The position numbers were made by a program, and so were the translations under genes. The notes below the pieces were generated by a model. The model was given only the letters and a program-made list of their open reading frames with translations, searched no databases and was not told where the DNA came from. From an uncultured Chlorobiales bacterium (GTDB lineage: Bacteria > Bacteroidota > Chlorobiia > Chlorobiales > Thermochlorobacteraceae): a DNA stretch of 35,003 bases. The stretch lies in assembly GCA_938003965.1 (NCBI GenBank), contig CALKXI010000001.1, positions 1-35,003 of the forward strand, read 5' to 3'. Shown one piece after another: positions 26,018 to 33,588 of the stretch (position 1 is the stretch's first letter; every line of letters begins with the position of its first letter).

Positions 26018-28318
26018 ATGAAATATAATTTTAGCGCACTACCAATTCTTGTTTTCGCCGTTGTGACGCTCTTCACTTTCGTTGTTCCGCCTTTGCTTTC
26101 AGCACAAAGTTCCGATTCATCTGCTATCCATTCACGCGCCACTACTGCTGTCATAAATTCACTTTCCATTAACGCATTGACCGTAGCATCTGATTCAACT
26201 CTAAATCAAACTCCGACGTTCAATGCTCCAACACCAAAGGATAGTATCAAGTTTTACAAAATCTTGCCGCCCGTTCCGTCGCTGTTTGGCACGCTTTACC
26301 ATGTTACTGACAGCACACGCGATTTCATATACCATCGCCATGTCGAAGACTACTTTGCTTTTTCGCCAAATTTTTTTTTACGCGATAAAATTGAACTCGG
26401 TCAGCAGAACGACTTGCTTGTTGGCGGGTTGGGGGCGCGCTATCAAGCCATTTACCTTGATGAAATTCTGCTCAACGATGTAATCTCCGCCAAAGCCTTT
26501 TACAATCATCTTTCCAGCGAATCGTTCTCTGAACTCAATCTCTTCAATGGCTACGGCGCGTTTGGACTTTCTGCCTCGCCAATTGCGCTTGAATCTAAGA
26601 CACAAAACATTGTCGCCGCCAAAGGCTACACAAAAGCACACTACTACCAATTTTCGGGCTCGACGAACAAAATGGACATTACCTTTGCGCTCAATCTCTC
26701 GGAGCGATGGAGTTTTTATGGCGGCTATGTGCGCGAAGGCGCAGAAGGCATCTTTCGCAATTCGGGCGGGTTCGGCGGCGACCGCTTCGGCTCGTCCAGC
26801 GAAGCCAACAAACTTCGTTTGCGCTTTCGCTATCAATACGGGGTGAAAACTTATTTCAACTTCGCGCTCGAGCGCAATTCGCTTAATCTCAAACCCTTCG
26901 GCGGCGCAAACCTCTTTGAAACCACAAGGCTCGGCGGCGACATCTTCTCGCCAATTAACACCATCATTGCCAATGAATTTGTGCAACGCAAAAACACCCT
27001 CTCGCTCTACAAAGCCGAACTGCAAACCGCATTGCCGTTTATTCCCAAACGCTTTCAAGCCGATTCGCTCAACTTGTTCAAAGCGTGGGTTGCCTTCACA
27101 GAATTTTCCAACACCTTTGCACAACAGCGCGGCATAGTGTTCAGAGACTTCGAAGCGTCTTCACGGCTGACAGTTGGCGCAACGCAATCGCTCAAACTCT
27201 TTTTCTTTTCGCTCGGATTGCGCGGCACATATTCGCTCGAATCGGTCGGCGACAATAACACGCTCGCAAATGCGCTTGCTCAAAACATCAAACCAAACTT
27301 GAACACCGTTGAACTAACCGCAAGCGCGAAGACGACCTTCGCAAATCTCATTTTCGGCGAAGCGTTGGAAGTTGGCGCGTCGCTGGCTTCAACCACGAAG
27401 ACCGTCACGAACACCTTCGGGCAGAATTTCACGACGAGTTTTCTCTCAACAGGCGCGGGCGGCGAGGTGAACTTTCCGCTTGTGCCGTCGCGCGAGGCAG
27501 TGCTGAAAATTTTTGCCTCGCTTTCCACAACGAGTCGCGTGCCATCGCTACGCGAAGTTTTTTCAGCAACTGATATTCAGGGCGCGCAAACATGGCAAAA
27601 TGAACGGGTGAGCCAAGCCGAATTCGGTTCGGAACTTCGTTATGCCGACGCGCTTCGGCTTCGCCTTTCTTTGCTCTCCACGTTGGTCAGTTCGCCTTAC
27701 GCCATTGTGCAAACGCGCACGAGCGACACAACGCTTTCTCGGCGGTATCAATCGCTTCAAGGCAAGTCGCTTTCGTATTCGGGATTGGGATTTGCGATGC
27801 AAAGCAAACTTGGCGCGATTGAATCGCACTTAAACGCGACGCTGGTTTTGGATTATTCCTTGATTTCAAACCCCGATAATGCCTTTACGGGCGGATTGCA
27901 ACTGCAAGGCGATACGATTGACGCACGGAGCCGCCGCGTGCTGTATGTGCCACGCTTTTATGCAAATGTGGGGCTTTACTTTCGTGATAAACTCTTTGAT
28001 GGCGCGCTCGATTTGAAACTTGGCGTGGCGGGCTATGTTCAAACAGACCTTTCTGCCGCGCTTCAAAACAGCGAGCGGCAATCGGCGTTTTTCTTCAACC
28101 TCATTGAGCAAAACGGCGCACTGCGCGATAACAACTTGCAATTCGGAACGCTTCGCCCAAAAGCCACGCTCGACGCGCAACTGTGGGCGGGCATTGGCAG
28201 TGGCATGATTTTCTTTTTCGTTGAGAACATTTTTGATACGCCTGTGTTTCGTGCGCCTTTTTTTCCGATTTATACGCGTGCCTTTCGCATAGGTGTTAAT
28301 TGGGAAATTTTGGATTGA
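26018..28318 (+). CDS. TonB-dependent-receptor-like outer membrane protein
   Basis: 766 residues from the ATG at 26018; a GTG at 25985 would add 11. A signal peptide ends at about residue 30 (PPLLSA). Residues about 90-190 look like a receptor plug, with GLGARYQAIYLDEILLND and the SELNLFNGYGAFGLS turn. The rest alternates amphipathic strands and loops to a C-terminal beta-signal (RAFRIGVNWEILD), as in a 22-stranded barrel. No carboxypeptidase-like N-terminal domain or clear TonB box is seen. The ligand is unknown. The permease gene follows after 50 nt on the same strand. Confidence 0.75.
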   Translation: MKYNFSALPILVFAVVTLFTFVVPPLLSAQSSDSSAIHSRATTAVINSLSINALTVASDSTLNQTPTFNAPTPKDSIKFYKILPPVPSLFGTLYHVTDSTRDFIYHRHVEDYFAFSPNFFLRDKIELGQQNDLLVGGLGARYQAIYLDEILLNDVISAKAFYNHLSSESFSELNLFNGYGAFGLSASPIALESKTQNIVAAKGYTKAHYYQFSGSTNKMDITFALNLSERWSFYGGYVREGAEGIFRNSGGFGGDRFGSSSEANKLRLRFRYQYGVKTYFNFALERNSLNLKPFGGANLFETTRLGGDIFSPINTIIANEFVQRKNTLSLYKAELQTALPFIPKRFQADSLNLFKAWVAFTEFSNTFAQQRGIVFRDFEASSRLTVGATQSLKLFFFSLGLRGTYSLESVGDNNTLANALAQNIKPNLNTVELTASAKTTFANLIFGEALEVGASLASTTKTVTNTFGQNFTTSFLSTGAGGEVNFPLVPSREAVLKIFASLSTTSRVPSLREVFSATDIQGAQTWQNERVSQAEFGSELRYADALRLRLSLLSTLVSSPYAIVQTRTSDTTLSRRYQSLQGKSLSYSGLGFAMQSKLGAIESHLNATLVLDYSLISNPDNAFTGGLQLQGDTIDARSRRVLYVPRFYANVGLYFRDKLFDGALDLKLGVAGYVQTDLSAALQNSERQSAFFFNLIEQNGALRDNNLQFGTLRPKATLDAQLWAGIGSGMIFFFVENIFDTPVFRAPFFPIYTRAFRIGVNWEILD

Positions 28319-28368
28319 AGATGCGTGTATGCTACTTTGAACTTTAACTTCACTGACAAAAAACTCAC

Positions 28369-29247
28369 ATGGAATCTTGGCTCGGCTCCATTGCGCTCGG
28401 CTTGTGTTACGGCTTTTTGGCAATGGGCGTTTACATCACGATGCGCATTTACAATTTTCCCGACATCACCGCCGATGGCAGTCTGACACTTGGCGCAAGC
28501 GTTACGGCGGCGATGCTGGTTTCAGGTGCGCCTCCGATTCTTGCCGTCGTTGTTGCCAGCACAGCAGGATTTTTTGCAGGCACGCTCACAGGCGTGATTC
28601 ACACCAAGTTGCGCGTCAATGGATTGCTTTCGGGAATTTTGGTAACAACTGCGCTCTATTCTATCAACCTCCGCATTATGGGGCGCGCGAATGTGCCGCT
28701 CTTGACGGTTCAAAATATCATTACACCATTTGAAAAAACGCTCTCTGCGCTTCCCAAATATGCTATCGCGCTGATGTTCTTCTCGCTTATGATTCTGTTG
28801 ATTTGGGCAGTTTTGGCGGTGCTTTTCAAAACCAATTTTGGATTGGCGATGCGTGCGACAGGCGATAACGAAACCATGATTGCCGCACAAGGTGTGGATA
28901 CGGATTTTATGAAAATTGTCGGCATTGGGCTTTCCAACGCGCTGATTGCGCTTTCAGGCTCGCTGGTGGCGCAGTATCAAGGCTTTGCGGATATTGGCAT
29001 GGGGATTGGGATTATCGTCTTCGGCTTGGCAAGCGTGATTATCGGCGAGTCGCTCATTTTCGGCGCACGGCGTAAGGTCGGGGTTACAGGCTTGCTGTTG
29101 CTTGTAGTGGCGGGCGCGATTGTCTTTCGTATACTGGTGGCGTTTGCGCTCTACATTGGCTTAGACCCGATTGATTTCAAACTCATCACCGCCGTTTTTG
29201 TGCTGTTGGCGGTTGGCTTGCCGCAACTCCGCGCGAGATTAAAATAA
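28369..29247 (+). CDS. ABC transporter permease, COG4120-like (TrpXYZ type)
   Basis: 292 residues with about eight to nine membrane helices. It belongs to the branched-chain-type permease superfamily. NFPDITADGSLTLGASV near the N terminus, GLAMRATGDNETMIAAQGV in the coupling region and GFADIGMGIGIIVFGLASVIIGE are typical of the COG4120 permeases that work with a COG2984 substrate-binding lipoprotein and a COG1101 ATPase. Neither partner gene lies on either side here, so the permease looks separated from the rest of its transporter. The substrate is not determined; some relatives import aromatic amino acids. Confidence 0.85.
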   Translation: MESWLGSIALGLCYGFLAMGVYITMRIYNFPDITADGSLTLGASVTAAMLVSGAPPILAVVVASTAGFFAGTLTGVIHTKLRVNGLLSGILVTTALYSINLRIMGRANVPLLTVQNIITPFEKTLSALPKYAIALMFFSLMILLIWAVLAVLFKTNFGLAMRATGDNETMIAAQGVDTDFMKIVGIGLSNALIALSGSLVAQYQGFADIGMGIGIIVFGLASVIIGESLIFGARRKVGVTGLLLLVVAGAIVFRILVAFALYIGLDPIDFKLITAVFVLLAVGLPQLRARLK

Positions 29248-29303
29248 GTTTTTGCTTATATTACCTAAACTTAAACAACACTGCACTCGCATATTCAAAA
29301 GCC

Positions 29304-29669
29304 ATGCTCAAAAAAACCATTTTAGTGGTTGATGACGAAGAGTTGATTCGCGAGTTGCTTGTCGACGCACTGAGCGATGAGTTCAACATTCTTTCTGCGA
29401 GCAATGGCGAAGAAGCCCTTTCACTTTACAAGCAACATCAAGATGAAATTGCGTTAGTAATTACGGACCTGATTATGCCGAACATGCGCGGCGATGAGTT
29501 GGCGGAAAGGTTGCGCAAGCTCCGCCCGACGCTTCCTATCATTTTCATTTCTGGCTATGAGCGCGAAATAGAAACCGACAGGCTTCTTGCAGGTGGAAAC
29601 TCGACATTTCTTACAAAGCCGTTTGATGTTGAATACCTCAACTCAACCCTCCGCACATTTTTAATGTAA
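29304..29669 (+). CDS. Stand-alone response regulator receiver domain (CheY-like)
   Basis: 121 residues, a single receiver domain with no output domain. The acidic pocket (D10, D11), the phosphoacceptor D55 in LVITDLIMPN, S83 in FISGYE and K105 in TKPFD are all in place. It could act as a phosphorelay intermediate or bind a partner. No histidine kinase is in the window. It lies 56 nt after the permease stop and upstream of the exporter cassette, separated from the latter by a hairpin. Confidence 0.93.
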   Translation: MLKKTILVVDDEELIRELLVDALSDEFNILSASNGEEALSLYKQHQDEIALVITDLIMPNMRGDELAERLRKLRPTLPIIFISGYEREIETDRLLAGGNSTFLTKPFDVEYLNSTLRTFLM

Positions 29670-29674
29670 GGCTC

Positions 29675-29710
29675 GAGCGAAACTTATCGCACGGCAAAGT
29701 AGTTTCGCTC
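29675..29710 (+). terminator. Hairpin after the response regulator gene, candidate terminator
   Basis: A 10-bp perfect stem, GAGCGAAACT/AGTTTCGCTC, encloses a 16-nt loop starting 6 nt after the stop codon. There is no T-run behind it, so it may be a factor-assisted terminator, an mRNA-stabilising stem or an inverted-repeat protein site. Confidence 0.45.
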
Positions 29711-29855
29711 TAAAATCCCTAACATATGGCATTTTTTCTTTGGGCAGTCATTACGACATTTGAGAGAAACAACATTGAGAAATGATAGGATAAGGTTTCG
29801 TCATAAGCCTGTATCGTGTGAGTAAAATTTTGCAACAAGAACCTCTGACAACACT

Positions 29856-32168
29856 ATGCAACAACAGCGACACGACCGCCAAGTCTCCGAGTTTGAGCGA
29901 CAAATAGACGATGCGTTTGACTTTCTTCGCGAAAAGACAGGTATCTTTGTTCCGCCCGAAGATATTCACAGTTTCATCAGACACGAAGACCTTCCAAAAG
30001 AGAAAGTTCTTTTCCACATGGAGCGCATTGGGCAATCTTTCCATCTTGCGTTGCGCCAAATGCTTCTTTCCGAATCGCATCTTCATCACGAGAAAGCAAA
30101 GCATTTCTTCTTTTTTATAGAGGATGAGCTCTGTTTTGCTGAGACTTTCGACGACCGACGAAAAGGAATCACACTCAGAAATTTTGCAACGAGAAAGACA
30201 GAATTTCTCAGCGTTCAAGACCTCTTCAAAAAAGAGAAGGAACTCAATGTGCTCGTTTTTGATGGCGAGATAGATTCGTTCTTAGCGACGGAAGAGCATC
30301 AAACGCCGCTTCGCAACAAGGAAGAGTCGCACGATAATCATCACGCACATGGGCATCATGGCGGAGGACATCACGGTCATGAAATTGATGTGAAATATCT
30401 TTTCAGTAAACTCTTCAAACTCTTCAAAGAGGAAAAAAAAGATTTCACGGTGGTATTGGCTTACGCGCTGATTGTCGGGCTTATGTCGCTGGTGGTGCCG
30501 CTGTCGGCGTCAGCGATTGTCAATTCAGTGATGCTTGGGCTTTCGTCGCAACTGGCGATGCTGTGCGTTTTGGTGGCGATTGGCTTGTTGATTGTCGGTG
30601 CTTTTGATGTGATGAAGCGATATGTTTCGGATATTTTGCAACGCCGCATTTTTGTGCGCACATCGTTTGATATTGCCTATCGCCTGCCGCGCATGACGCA
30701 GTCTGCCTTCAATCAAGAATATGCACCCGAAGTCGTCAATCGCTTCTTCGATGTGCTGACGATTCAAAAAACCATAGGCAAATTTTTGCTCGATGGAACA
30801 GGCTCAGGGTTGGTCGTTATTATTGGTTTAATTTTGCTTGCCGTCTATCATCCGTTTTTTATTCTCTTCGATCTTGCCTTGCTTGCCTTTGTGCCGATTG
30901 TGATTTTCGTTTTGGGGCAAAACGGGTTGGAAACAAGCATTAAAGAATCCAAGAAGAAATACGCGCTGGTCTCGTGGTTCGAAGAAATTGCGCGATGCCA
31001 AGTGAGTTTCAAACTGTATTCCAAGCCAGAATTTGTGTATCAACGGGTCGACACGATTGCGGTCAATTATGTTGAGGCGCGGCATAAGCACTTTTTGGTG
31101 CTCGCGCGTCAGATGATTGGCTCGGCAATTTTTCGGGCGGCAGCGACGGTTGGCGTGCTGGGGCTTGGCGGTGCCTTGGTGCTCAATGAACAACTCACGA
31201 TTGGAGAACTCGTTGCCGCAGAACTCGTAGTGATTGCCATGCTCAGCGCGATTGAAAAACTCATTGAGCAATTCGAGCATCACTATGACCTTTTCACAGC
31301 GATTGACAAAGTTTCGCATCTCGTCGATAGACCGCTCGAACCCAGCGGCGGCGAGCCGCCTCCAAAGTTTGAAGGTGCTTTGCCGATTTCGTTCAAAAAT
31401 GTAGAATTTGGATACGACGAGCATCATAAAGTTTTGAAAGGCATTTCACTTGAAATTGCCAAAGGCTCTCGCGTCAGCCTTGTCGGCGCAAGCGGTTCAG
31501 GCAAAACCACGCTTGCAAGTTTACTTTTAGGGCTTTACGAGCCTTCGCGCGGAAAAATCATGCTGGGTGATTACGACATCAGCCGCATCAGCCTTGATGG
31601 GCTTCGGCAAACCGTCGGCATTGTGTTGGAAGCAAACGAACTCTTCGACGGCACAATCGAAGAGAACATCACGATGGGGCGCGACTTTTCATATGAGCGT
31701 CTCGTTTGGGCACTCAAAACCGCTCAACTCTACGACGAAGTTTATGCGCTTCCGCATGGTCTCAAAACGCGTCTGGTGCCGATGGGGCAAAATGTCTCTA
31801 TCGGTTTGCGGCGTCGGATTATGTTCGCTCGCGCCATCATTGGCAAGCCCAAACTCTTGATTTTAGATGAATGTTTCGGCGGCATTGAAGAAAGTGTCAA
31901 ACTTGACCTTATTCAAGCGCTCTACCATGAAAAAAGTTGGACAATTATTGACATTGCGCACGACGCCGAGCTGATTCGCCGCTCTGAAATGATTTATGTG
32001 TTGAAAGATGGCAAAATTTTAGAGCAAGGCACGCCCTTCGAGCTGGCACTCAAAGAAGGAACACTCTTCGAGCAACTTTTCCCTGAATTAGTTCGACAAA
32101 CGCGAGAAGAAAAAGCCGCAATAGAAATGGCAGTGAAATCCGTCCAACTTAACATCACGAAACCGTAG
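29856..32168 (+). CDS. ABC exporter (permease-ATPase fusion) with a His-rich linker and atypical ATPase motifs
   Basis: 770 residues. Residues 1-150 form a soluble domain I do not firmly recognise; it could be a Cys-less C39-like domain as in some type I exporters. A His-rich linker (9 His in 159-175) leads into a six-helix membrane domain (about 195-470). The ATPase domain at about 510-745 has intact Walker A GASGSGKTT (544-552), Walker B LLILDE (D671, E672) and H-loop H702. The Q-loop Gln is replaced by E592, the signature reads VSIGL (647-651) instead of LSGGQ, and the D-loop reads GGIE (675-678) instead of SALD. It is followed after 10 nt by an HlyD adaptor and then a TolC-like gene, so it should be the inner-membrane motor of a tripartite exporter. 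Confidence 0.88.
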   Translation: MQQQRHDRQVSEFERQIDDAFDFLREKTGIFVPPEDIHSFIRHEDLPKEKVLFHMERIGQSFHLALRQMLLSESHLHHEKAKHFFFFIEDELCFAETFDDRRKGITLRNFATRKTEFLSVQDLFKKEKELNVLVFDGEIDSFLATEEHQTPLRNKEESHDNHHAHGHHGGGHHGHEIDVKYLFSKLFKLFKEEKKDFTVVLAYALIVGLMSLVVPLSASAIVNSVMLGLSSQLAMLCVLVAIGLLIVGAFDVMKRYVSDILQRRIFVRTSFDIAYRLPRMTQSAFNQEYAPEVVNRFFDVLTIQKTIGKFLLDGTGSGLVVIIGLILLAVYHPFFILFDLALLAFVPIVIFVLGQNGLETSIKESKKKYALVSWFEEIARCQVSFKLYSKPEFVYQRVDTIAVNYVEARHKHFLVLARQMIGSAIFRAAATVGVLGLGGALVLNEQLTIGELVAAELVVIAMLSAIEKLIEQFEHHYDLFTAIDKVSHLVDRPLEPSGGEPPPKFEGALPISFKNVEFGYDEHHKVLKGISLEIAKGSRVSLVGASGSGKTTLASLLLGLYEPSRGKIMLGDYDISRISLDGLRQTVGIVLEANELFDGTIEENITMGRDFSYERLVWALKTAQLYDEVYALPHGLKTRLVPMGQNVSIGLRRRIMFARAIIGKPKLLILDECFGGIEESVKLDLIQALYHEKSWTIIDIAHDAELIRRSEMIYVLKDGKILEQGTPFELALKEGTLFEQLFPELVRQTREEKAAIEMAVKSVQLNITKP
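30330..30380 (+). other. His-rich segment of the ABC exporter (residues 159-175)
   Basis: Nine histidines occur in 17 residues (159, 162, 163, 165, 167, 168, 172, 173, 175), with Gly and Asn between them. This lies between the soluble N-terminal domain and the first membrane helix, so it is probably cytoplasmic. A divalent metal-binding loop is a reasonable inference. Confidence 0.7.
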
Positions 32169-32178
32169 CAGGCGCAGC

Positions 32179-33525
32179 ATGGAGAACAAAGAAACGAAAT
32201 CTGTTACACACACGAATGGGCAATCGGGAAACGAAAGTGCCTTAGTGGTTAAAAACGGACACAGCGAGGTCGTGCCGCAATACGCGGGTGGATTGCCTAT
32301 CCCGCACTATTATACAACGGCACTTCGTCTTGTGAGAACGCCGAACAATGCCATTCCGCTCGCGCGCGGGGTCATTTTAACCCTTGTCGGGTTTGTTATC
32401 ATTTTGATTGTCGCACCTTGGATTCAAAATGTGGCAGGCTCGGGAATTGTAACCTCGTTTTCTCCTGACCAACGACCGCAAACCATCGACGCGCTCATTG
32501 ATGGACGGATTGAGCGGTGGTATGTTCAAGAAGGCGATTATGTTAAAAAAGGCGATACGATTGTTGTTTTGCGCGATATTGATACAAAATTTTTAGACCC
32601 CAACTTCCAGAAGTATCAAGCCATAATTCGCGACAACGAAGTGCAGGAGGCTAAATTGGAAGTGGTGATGGCTAAACAAAAAGTCATTCAAGCTAAACAA
32701 AAACTTTACGCCGCAGAAGCTGCTGTTATCAATGCGAATATCGATGCGGCCACGGCGCGTATTCGTTATGAACGCGCTGAATCGCTCTTTGTGCAAGGAC
32801 TTGCATCGAGGCGTGAAGTCGAGACAAACTTGCTTGCGCTTCAAAAAGCCATTAACGACTCTGTAAAAGCCTTGACGAATTTGGAAGTGGAGCGTCAAGC
32901 CCTTGCCAATGCCGAAACGGAATACCAAGCCAAACAACGCGTGGCTGAAGCCAAAATCGCAAAAGCCGATTTGGAACTCGGAAATGTAACAAACCGACGC
33001 AATTTCAGCGTGATGCTCTCACCGATTGACGGCTACATTACGCGCATTATGCAAGTCGGCGACGGTCAAGCCGTTAAGAAAAACGACAAACTCGCTATCG
33101 TTGTACCTGAAACCGACGACATTGCGGCAGAGATTTTCATTGGCAGTCTCGACGCTGCAATTGTTGACACAGGCAGAAAAGTTCGATTGCAATTTGCTGG
33201 CTTCCCTGCCATTCAAGCACCAGGCGGAGGGTTTCCCGATTTTGCAATCGGCACATTTGGCGGCATCGTCAAAGTCGTCGATGCAGTCGATGATGGAAAC
33301 GGAAAGTATCGTGTGCTCGTTGTGCCTGACCCGAACGACAAGCCTTGGCCTTCGCGTCAATACTTGCGTCAAGGCACAGAAGTTACAGGTTGGATTCTCC
33401 TCAACGAAGTGCCACTCGGATATGAGTTCTGGCGACAACTCAATGGCTTCCCGCCGATTATTCCTGTAAAAGCAGGTAAAGCAAACGACGCTAAAGCCAA
33501 GCCGCCGCTTTCAAAAGTGAAGTGA
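32179..33525 (+). CDS. HlyD-family periplasmic adaptor (membrane fusion protein)
   Basis: 448 residues. A cytoplasmic N-terminal stretch of about 60 residues is followed by one membrane helix (about 61-81), a biotinyl-lipoyl half-motif (about 102-133, with IDGRIERWYVQEGDYVKKGD), a long alpha-hairpin coiled coil (about 150-275) and the second lipoyl half starting near VMLSPIDGYITRI. Beta-barrel and membrane-proximal domains complete it. The adaptor bridges the upstream ABC exporter to the outer-membrane channel encoded 63 nt downstream. The long N-terminal cytoplasmic tail is typical of type I secretion adaptors such as HlyD. Confidence 0.93.
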   Translation: MENKETKSVTHTNGQSGNESALVVKNGHSEVVPQYAGGLPIPHYYTTALRLVRTPNNAIPLARGVILTLVGFVIILIVAPWIQNVAGSGIVTSFSPDQRPQTIDALIDGRIERWYVQEGDYVKKGDTIVVLRDIDTKFLDPNFQKYQAIIRDNEVQEAKLEVVMAKQKVIQAKQKLYAAEAAVINANIDAATARIRYERAESLFVQGLASRREVETNLLALQKAINDSVKALTNLEVERQALANAETEYQAKQRVAEAKIAKADLELGNVTNRRNFSVMLSPIDGYITRIMQVGDGQAVKKNDKLAIVVPETDDIAAEIFIGSLDAAIVDTGRKVRLQFAGFPAIQAPGGGFPDFAIGTFGGIVKVVDAVDDGNGKYRVLVVPDPNDKPWPSRQYLRQGTEVTGWILLNEVPLGYEFWRQLNGFPPIIPVKAGKANDAKAKPPLSKVK

Positions 33526-33588
33526 GAAGTGGATAAGTCTCTCTTTTATGGCGCTTAACTTTTCATTTTGAACTTCATCGCAAAAAAC

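Noticed and set aside
26378-27124. 248-codon open frame on the minus strand opposite the outer-membrane receptor gene
   Set aside because: It lies wholly antisense to a well-supported coding frame, has no recognisable domain and a composition expected of a shadow frame.
27866-28423. 185-codon minus-strand open frame across the end of the receptor gene and the start of the permease gene
   Set aside because: It overlaps two supported genes, is very basic and shows no family pattern; it is better explained as an antisense shadow.
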